Made by a program: the position numbers and the translations under genes | Shown: positions 31,801-35,272 of the stretch, one piece after another | Layout of the letters: each line of letters begins with the position of its first letter | Position numbering within the stretch: the first letter of the stretch is position 1 | IMG/VR virus record: IMGVR_UViG_3300020451_001948 | Span: 1-35,272 of that record | DNA from: a virus | Length of the DNA stretch: 35,272 nucleotides | Reading direction: 5' to 3' (one strand) | Notes under the pieces: generated by a model | What the model saw: only the letters and a program-made list of their open reading frames with translations | Told to the model about the DNA's origin: nothing | The model's database searches: none

Positions 31801-34113
31801 GTGATAAGCATTTAACTTTACTGTATGTAAAACATTACGACGAGGCCAAACTTCATGTTGTACATAATTTTCAATTAGATTACCAGTAGTTTGAACTACA
31901 TTAAGTCCTGTGGTAGAAATAATACCACTGTTATATTTTGGACCTAATCTAGTAGTGCCATTAGGATTTTTGTAATTAAAATCAGCATCAGTATCAGTAG
32001 AAAATTGAATTTCTACGTGATTACCAGCCGTAGCATTTAATCCAGTATTATAATATACTCCTGTATATGGCCATACATCTTCGTATTCTTTAACGATTAA
32101 ATTTTCAGTTCGTGCATTGACACCTGTAATAGAGATGATACCAGAATGATACTTGTTACCTAAATGATTATTTTTATTAAATGTATTTAACCAACCAGCA
32201 TTTCTACTATGCATAGCTGTAGCCGCTTCAGACGTACTATTAAATTGAACATCAATTAAATTACCACGCACAACATTAAGACCTGTCTGTGATATAACAC
32301 CACTGTAAGGCCACTGATTAACATCAAAGTCTACTCTTATAAGGTTTCCGTAAGGTGCCCCACTATATGCATTTAAACCAGTAACAGAGATAATACCAGA
32401 ATGGTATCTTTCGCCTAAGTGAGTGCTTTTATTAAAACCTTCTAACCAATTACCATTTCTGCTGTGCATTCCTTGAGCAGCTAAGGAGTTGGATTTAAAT
32501 CTTACATCTATTAGATTACCCTGAATAACGTTAAGTCCTGTCTGCGAGATGACACCACTATACGGCCATTGATCAACATCAAAATCGACTCTCATTAAGT
32601 TGCCATATGGATGTCCACCATATACATTTAAACCAGTAGTAGATACAATACCTGAGTGATATTTATTACCTAAACGATTTGTGGTGAAATTTCTATCCCA
32701 TGCACCTCTTCTATCATCCATACCTACAGCGGCTTCGCTTGTAGCTTGGAAAACAATATCCATATTATTGCCAACAATAGTGTTTAAACCCGTTTGAGAA
32801 ATAACTCCACTGTATGGCCATTGGTCAACATCAAAGTCAACTCTCATTAAGTTTCCATAGGGTGCGCCACTATAGGCATTAAGACCTGTCATTGAGATAA
32901 TGCCTGAGTGATATTTGTTTCCCAAATTATTTGTTTTACTAAATCCATCGTGCCAACCTCCATCTTTGCTGTTCATCCATTGTGCAGCTTCGCTGGTTGA
33001 TTGGAATTGTATATCTATATTATTTCCCATAATGGAGTTTAAGCCTGTCTGCGAAATTACTCCGCTATAAGGCCACTCATCTACATCGAAATCTACCCTC
33101 ATCAGATTTCCGTAAGGAGCACCACTATAAGCATTCAATCCTGTAGTAGATATTATACCTGAATGATATTTATTGCCTAGATTACTAGTTTTATTAAACT
33201 CATCATGCCATCCACCATCTCTGGCATGCATACCTACAGCGGCTTCGCTAGTAGCTTTGAACACTATGTCCATATTATTACCGACAATAGCATTAAGACC
33301 TGTCTGTGAAATGACTCCACTGTATGGCCATTGGTCTACGTCGAAGTCTACTCTCATTAAGTTTCCATAGGGAGCCCCGCTATATGCATTCAAACCAGTG
33401 ATTGAAATAATACCTGAGTGATATTTGTTGCCTAGATGATTGGTTTTACTAAATCCATCAAGCCAACCGCCATTTTTACTGTGCATCCAAGCAGCAGCCT
33501 CGCTACTTGCGTCAAATTGTACATCGACTAGATTTCCTTGAATAGAGTTAAGACCAGTGGTAGATAAAACTCCACTATAAGGCCACTGATTCACATCGAA
33601 ATCAACCCTCATTAAATTTCCATAGGGAGCACCGCTATAGGCATTTAAGCCTGTTACAGATATGATTCCAGAATAAAAAGGTTCTTCTAAATTTGCTTCT
33701 TTATTAAAACCATCATGCCACCCTCCATCTCTTCCATGCATACCTGTAGCCGCATCAGAAGTTTTACTAAATTGTACATCAATTAGATTTCCCTCAATAG
33801 AATTCAAGCCTGTGGTACTAATAGTTTGTTCATGAGGATGCGTGTCAGCATAATCATACCTCATTAAATTACCAGTAAGTGGAGTATGATTAATAGTTAA
33901 TATATTTAATCCACTATTATAAAAAGTACTGATACCTGACTGTGGATTTGTTAAAAGATTTAGTCTTACGACATATCTTCTAATATAAGAAAGTGGCATC
34001 TTAGTATTACGAGGGAAAGCACCTTCTTCAAGGTGTCCTGTTACTACCACTATAAGGTCTTTGTCTAACGCATATGGCGATAGCGACAGTTGCGTTATTT
34101 TACTATCAGCCAT
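28807..34113 (-). CDS. Giant tail-fibre or adhesin protein (1768 aa) with 85-residue repeats and Ig-like domains
   Basis: Residues 1-60 (MADSKITQL, then DLIVVVTG and TKMPLS) form an N-terminal module shared with the protein encoded just upstream, probably the virion attachment end. Residues about 68-880 carry alternating blocks of 53 and 32 residues, each ending SG-I/V-I/V-S-x-TGLN, with an 85-residue period that holds from 155 to 664 and then degenerates. A unique region (900-1220) follows. Four Ig-like domains lie near 1224-1319, 1321-1416, 1417-1528 and 1529-1645, with YQW...L-SLT signatures. A beta-rich C-terminal end follows. This is a long adhesin for host surface polymers; the receptor is unknown. 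AAGGAT lies just before the ATG. Confidence 0.85.
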   Translation of the reverse strand: MADSKITQLSLSPYALDKDLIVVVTGHLEEGAFPRNTKMPLSYIRRYVVRLNLLTNPQSGISTFYNSGLNILTINHTPLTGNLMRYDYADTHPHEQTISTTGLNSIEGNLIDVQFSKTSDAATGMHGRDGGWHDGFNKEANLEEPFYSGIISVTGLNAYSGAPYGNLMRVDFDVNQWPYSGVLSTTGLNSIQGNLVDVQFDASSEAAAWMHSKNGGWLDGFSKTNHLGNKYHSGIISITGLNAYSGAPYGNLMRVDFDVDQWPYSGVISQTGLNAIVGNNMDIVFKATSEAAVGMHARDGGWHDEFNKTSNLGNKYHSGIISTTGLNAYSGAPYGNLMRVDFDVDEWPYSGVISQTGLNSIMGNNIDIQFQSTSEAAQWMNSKDGGWHDGFSKTNNLGNKYHSGIISMTGLNAYSGAPYGNLMRVDFDVDQWPYSGVISQTGLNTIVGNNMDIVFQATSEAAVGMDDRRGAWDRNFTTNRLGNKYHSGIVSTTGLNVYGGHPYGNLMRVDFDVDQWPYSGVISQTGLNVIQGNLIDVRFKSNSLAAQGMHSRNGNWLEGFNKSTHLGERYHSGIISVTGLNAYSGAPYGNLIRVDFDVNQWPYSGVISQTGLNVVRGNLIDVQFNSTSEAATAMHSRNAGWLNTFNKNNHLGNKYHSGIISITGVNARTENLIVKEYEDVWPYTGVYYNTGLNATAGNHVEIQFSTDTDADFNYKNPNGTTRLGPKYNSGIISTTGLNVVQTTGNLIENYVQHEVWPRRNVLHTVKLNAYHGHPWGNNVRVDLDSQWPYSGIISQTGLNVIRGNLIDIQFDSSSEAATKMNNTNGAWDNDFSKSNHLGSPYNSGIISVTGLNVGDDGNRISYTIENDWPYKYNIDATGLNIVRGNTFSNALNGIGYNIEPDDHHRYDLFSLDKIKHNTSTETFTHNVGTGTTSLTTQHYLDGGAFISYCNVKHMRPYDNLTLLTELHLRLNDDCIAVTVPPTVGLTSTSTLKEDELAAITTTAETLGGITDSVNSNYDLWEPDRVTIEADAYPIEFSVTISGNSVSLLDDNPITFITADQKQSTSYNNVYGISPIVYGTGEFVFEKYRTSTYNNVLRYDNPHLKADSTQLDTNNTSPIMLTYDPSSNPYTLGAQKAMSLQGIVTPSISSSTYNINGCIGIKYSIKQTKYTRRYKKNLGPATSEADGHSIGETVYRYIESPQRSAQVAVTVNNPRYIKCENMEQAPTITVTTQPTNQTADNGAATFTAAARVNDYTDPHYQWQEAPAGTTNFTDMAGKNSATLSLTSMQYPADNGKRYRVKVTAYDGLTTTTSNYATLTTEPPTLTVYNQPDAAPLASDGTAQFCAYASANISGTTIDIQWQVSTNGGASYSDITDETSNCLNLTGLSCPSDDGNLYRAKFSSSGFGTVYSNAAQLHCITITITGHPSDQTIARGIASWSGSATQTAGSPFTLYYIWEISTNGGASYSQVKAGTSLTTITNDSSVYDSTRYYRTLDYAGEDQSLWRLKVRLNGFGNDVEAISNSATLTVQEIDITSQPTGSQINGKTMITRNYARNYIPTNNGAVTLSVTAVARNSSATLYYQWQESSNGYTWTDMAGKTSSTLSLTGLTQNTTENEYRCLVDDDALSGSDSTGMVRKTSSEARVTTSTFISASNTNVDDNTSFATVDRDSTSTLSETMFITFCYDLTDEVGHSVSLDAQPDGTATIEFGQPTALTSVASFSATHPNQVTDNKTIGASNSTAYSAGDVINLKVTGQVSQYLARLNIPLP
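29179..30444 (-). repeat. Four Ig-like domain segments in the fibre gene
   Basis: The encoded residues 1224-1645 show four similar blocks with QP/HP-x-x, then ...YxWQ/WE..., then L-x-L-x-x-L/M and Y-R-x-K/C. Internal matches such as TNGGASYS (blocks 2 and 3) and TDMAGK (blocks 1 and 4) show that they arose by duplication. Ig-like domains on phage virions usually help weak attachment to surfaces or glycans. Confidence 0.6.
31474..33813 (-). repeat. Tandem 255-base repeat array encoding the 85-residue fibre repeat
   Basis: The TGLN of the GLNAYSGAPYGNL-type block recurs at residues 155, 240, 325, 410, 494, 579 and 664, an 85-residue (255-base) period, with one step of 84. Later copies, to about residue 880, are shortened or altered. 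The amino-acid sequence is strongly conserved, whereas the codons differ between copies. Confidence 0.8.
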
Positions 34114-34123
34114 AGTTTATCCT

Positions 34124-34918
34124 TTAAATAACTTTTTCGGCTTTGAACCAGCTACCTTTCTTCAATACAGCATTAGTTGCTGAATCTGCACTATCATGAG
34201 CAAATTTAAAAGTGGCAGTATCTGATTCATTATTAGTTGTTTCAACCATAAAGGTATTTACTAAGGTGACAGTTTGATTATTAAGTGTTGAATTTAGACT
34301 GTCTGTTAAAGCGCCAGATCTACTAATAGGATTAATAGTATTTGTAACTACTCCTTGTGTATTAGCATTAGTATCTAGAAAATTCCAAGTACCATACATT
34401 TGAGTAGGATTATTTACTCTAGTAGTTCCTGTGATTTCTACAAATCCAGAAATTGTTGTATTGGTTTCATTATTCACAACGACTGTTCCTAACTCACACA
34501 AATATTTAGAATTTGCAGCCAAAGGAATAACTAAGTCCGTACTAGCTACAGTCGTTCTATCAACTGCTACTAAGTCAGCAGACTGAAATTTAACATTTTG
34601 TTCTACCAAACCACTTACTGCACTATTGAAATCAGTAATATGTGCTGCTACATGAGTGTGATCGGTATACGCTAAACCAGTTGTATTGATTTCTATTGTA
34701 TTTTTAGTAGTAGTTGAAGTTGATGGTACTAAGAAAATACCTGTATTTGCTGTAATTAATTCTTCTATGTTAACAATATTGTTCATTAAACCAGACAAAG
34801 GAAACTGTTTGGTTGTCAATGTAGAGCCACCTACACCTACCCCTGTAACTACTATCATTACATCCCCACTGGCAACACTTGCGGCTTCAGCTAATTCCGA
34901 TATTTTACGATCTGCCAT
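34124..34918 (-). CDS. Short fibre-like virion protein (264 aa)
   Basis: MADRKISEL, then SGDVMIVVTG and TKQFPLSG match the N-terminal module of the giant fibre (see 28807). NTIEINTTGLAYTDHTHVAAHITDFNSAVSGL is the TTGLAYxDHTH collar-like pattern of marine-phage structural proteins. The C-terminal 130 residues are Thr- and Asn-rich beta structure. The gene has the same AAGGAT ribosome binding site as its neighbour. It is probably a baseplate or fibre component, perhaps sharing a docking site with the giant fibre. Confidence 0.72.
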   Translation of the reverse strand: MADRKISELAEAASVASGDVMIVVTGVGVGGSTLTTKQFPLSGLMNNIVNIEELITANTGIFLVPSTSTTTKNTIEINTTGLAYTDHTHVAAHITDFNSAVSGLVEQNVKFQSADLVAVDRTTVASTDLVIPLAANSKYLCELGTVVVNNETNTTISGFVEITGTTRVNNPTQMYGTWNFLDTNANTQGVVTNTINPISRSGALTDSLNSTLNNQTVTLVNTFMVETTNNESDTATFKFAHDSADSATNAVLKKGSWFKAEKVI

Positions 34919-34975
34919 GATGATCCTTTCATAGAATACATTAGAGAGTTTATGTTGTTTTAATACACCTGCGAA

Positions 34976-35272
34976 TTATAAATAATCTACAAAACCATAA
35001 TCAGGTAGTTTTTGCGGTGGAAACCCGTTAAAATCGCTAAAAGCGTAGGCCCCATTTTGTCTTAACATACCAGCAGCTACATCTGCATGGATCAAAAAAG
35101 AACCATCTGGAATTGGACCCCATTCTGGATGTCCTCCACTATTAAATTTACCCCAACTATTTTGTACTAGAAAAGCAGGTTCTTTACCTGTATCATCGCA
35201 AGCTGTCCAGGCCATTGCGTGATTCCAGCCTCCAGATTTTCTTGCGAATCCCTTACTATCTCTTTTACTAGA
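34976..35272 (-). CDS. Papain-like (C1) cysteine peptidase, partial (C-terminal part only)
   Basis: The frame is open to the right edge, so only the last 98 residues are seen. SGGWNHAMAWTACDD holds the catalytic His and FLVQNSWGKFNSGGHP the catalytic Asn of papain-type enzymes. PIPDGSFLIHADVAAGMLRQ and NGFPPQKLPDY complete the phage-specific tail. The nucleophile Cys would lie outside the window. The gene lies next to fibre genes, so it could act in virion maturation or on host surface protein; both are inference. Its paralog, with the active site altered, is at 25040-26824. Confidence 0.75.
   Translation of the reverse strand, partial: SSKRDSKGFARKSGGWNHAMAWTACDDTGKEPAFLVQNSWGKFNSGGHPEWGPIPDGSFLIHADVAAGMLRQNGAYAFSDFNGFPPQKLPDYGFVDYL

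Noticed and set aside
1-35272. tRNA genes, CRISPR arrays, insertion sequences, attachment sites
   Set aside because: Almost no intergenic space exists, and no cloverleaf, short spaced repeat array, transposase or integrase was seen on either strand by reading; a dedicated scan was not possible.

Overview
The window is a piece of an AT-rich tailed-phage (Caudoviricetes) genome. All 41 genes I can support lie on the minus strand, packed end to end with stop/start overlaps of the ATGA and TAATG type, and the only noncoding stretch longer than 60 bases is 124 bases upstream of the ribonucleotide reductase gene. The mix of a C-family DNA polymerase, DnaB-type helicase, TOPRIM primase, RecA, PhoH, B12-dependent (class II) ribonucleotide reductase, dCMP deaminase, dNMP kinase and a long glycosyltransferase block resembles large phages of aquatic or marine bacteria. 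That assignment is inference; the host cannot be read from the sequence. No tRNA, rRNA, CRISPR array, integrase, insertion sequence or capsid/terminase gene is visible. Transcription runs from high to low coordinates, so the high-coordinate end is upstream.

Layout in transcription order. (a) 35272-28618: virion adhesion and small membrane genes: the C-terminal end of a papain-like peptidase, a short fibre-like protein, a 1768-residue fibre with 85-residue tandem repeats and four Ig-like domains, then three small proteins that are membrane-bound or exported. (b) 27984-23533: a GlsB/Tam-type membrane protein, a RgpF-like glycosyltransferase, a cysteine-rich papain-fold protein that seems to have lost its catalytic Cys and Asn, and a repeat-rich probable beta-helix protein. 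(c) 23516-14896: a surface-glycan cassette with several glycosyltransferases (one a three-part fusion), two methyltransferases, a StrG-like Fe(II)/2-oxoglutarate oxygenase candidate, and dTDP-sugar enzymes RfbB and RfbC. (d) 14903-12113: dCMP deaminase and class II ribonucleotide reductase. (e) 12088-8894: PhoH, HNH endonuclease, FmdB-type zinc ribbon and a block of small unknown genes. (f) 8904-1: recombination and replication: RecA, PD-(D/E)XK-like nuclease, helicase, primase, dNMP kinase, Cas4-like nuclease, DNA polymerase III alpha N-terminal half, and a DnaQ-like exonuclease running off the left edge.

The genes fit together as a self-sufficient replication and precursor-supply programme (dNTP synthesis, primosome, polymerase with a separate proofreading exonuclease, recombination) followed by an unusually large investment in host adhesion and sugar chemistry. 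The points most worth a second look are the C-family polymerase that stops just after its third catalytic aspartate, the pair of papain-fold virion-region proteins of which one is apparently inactive, and the glycan cassette interleaved with virion-type genes.
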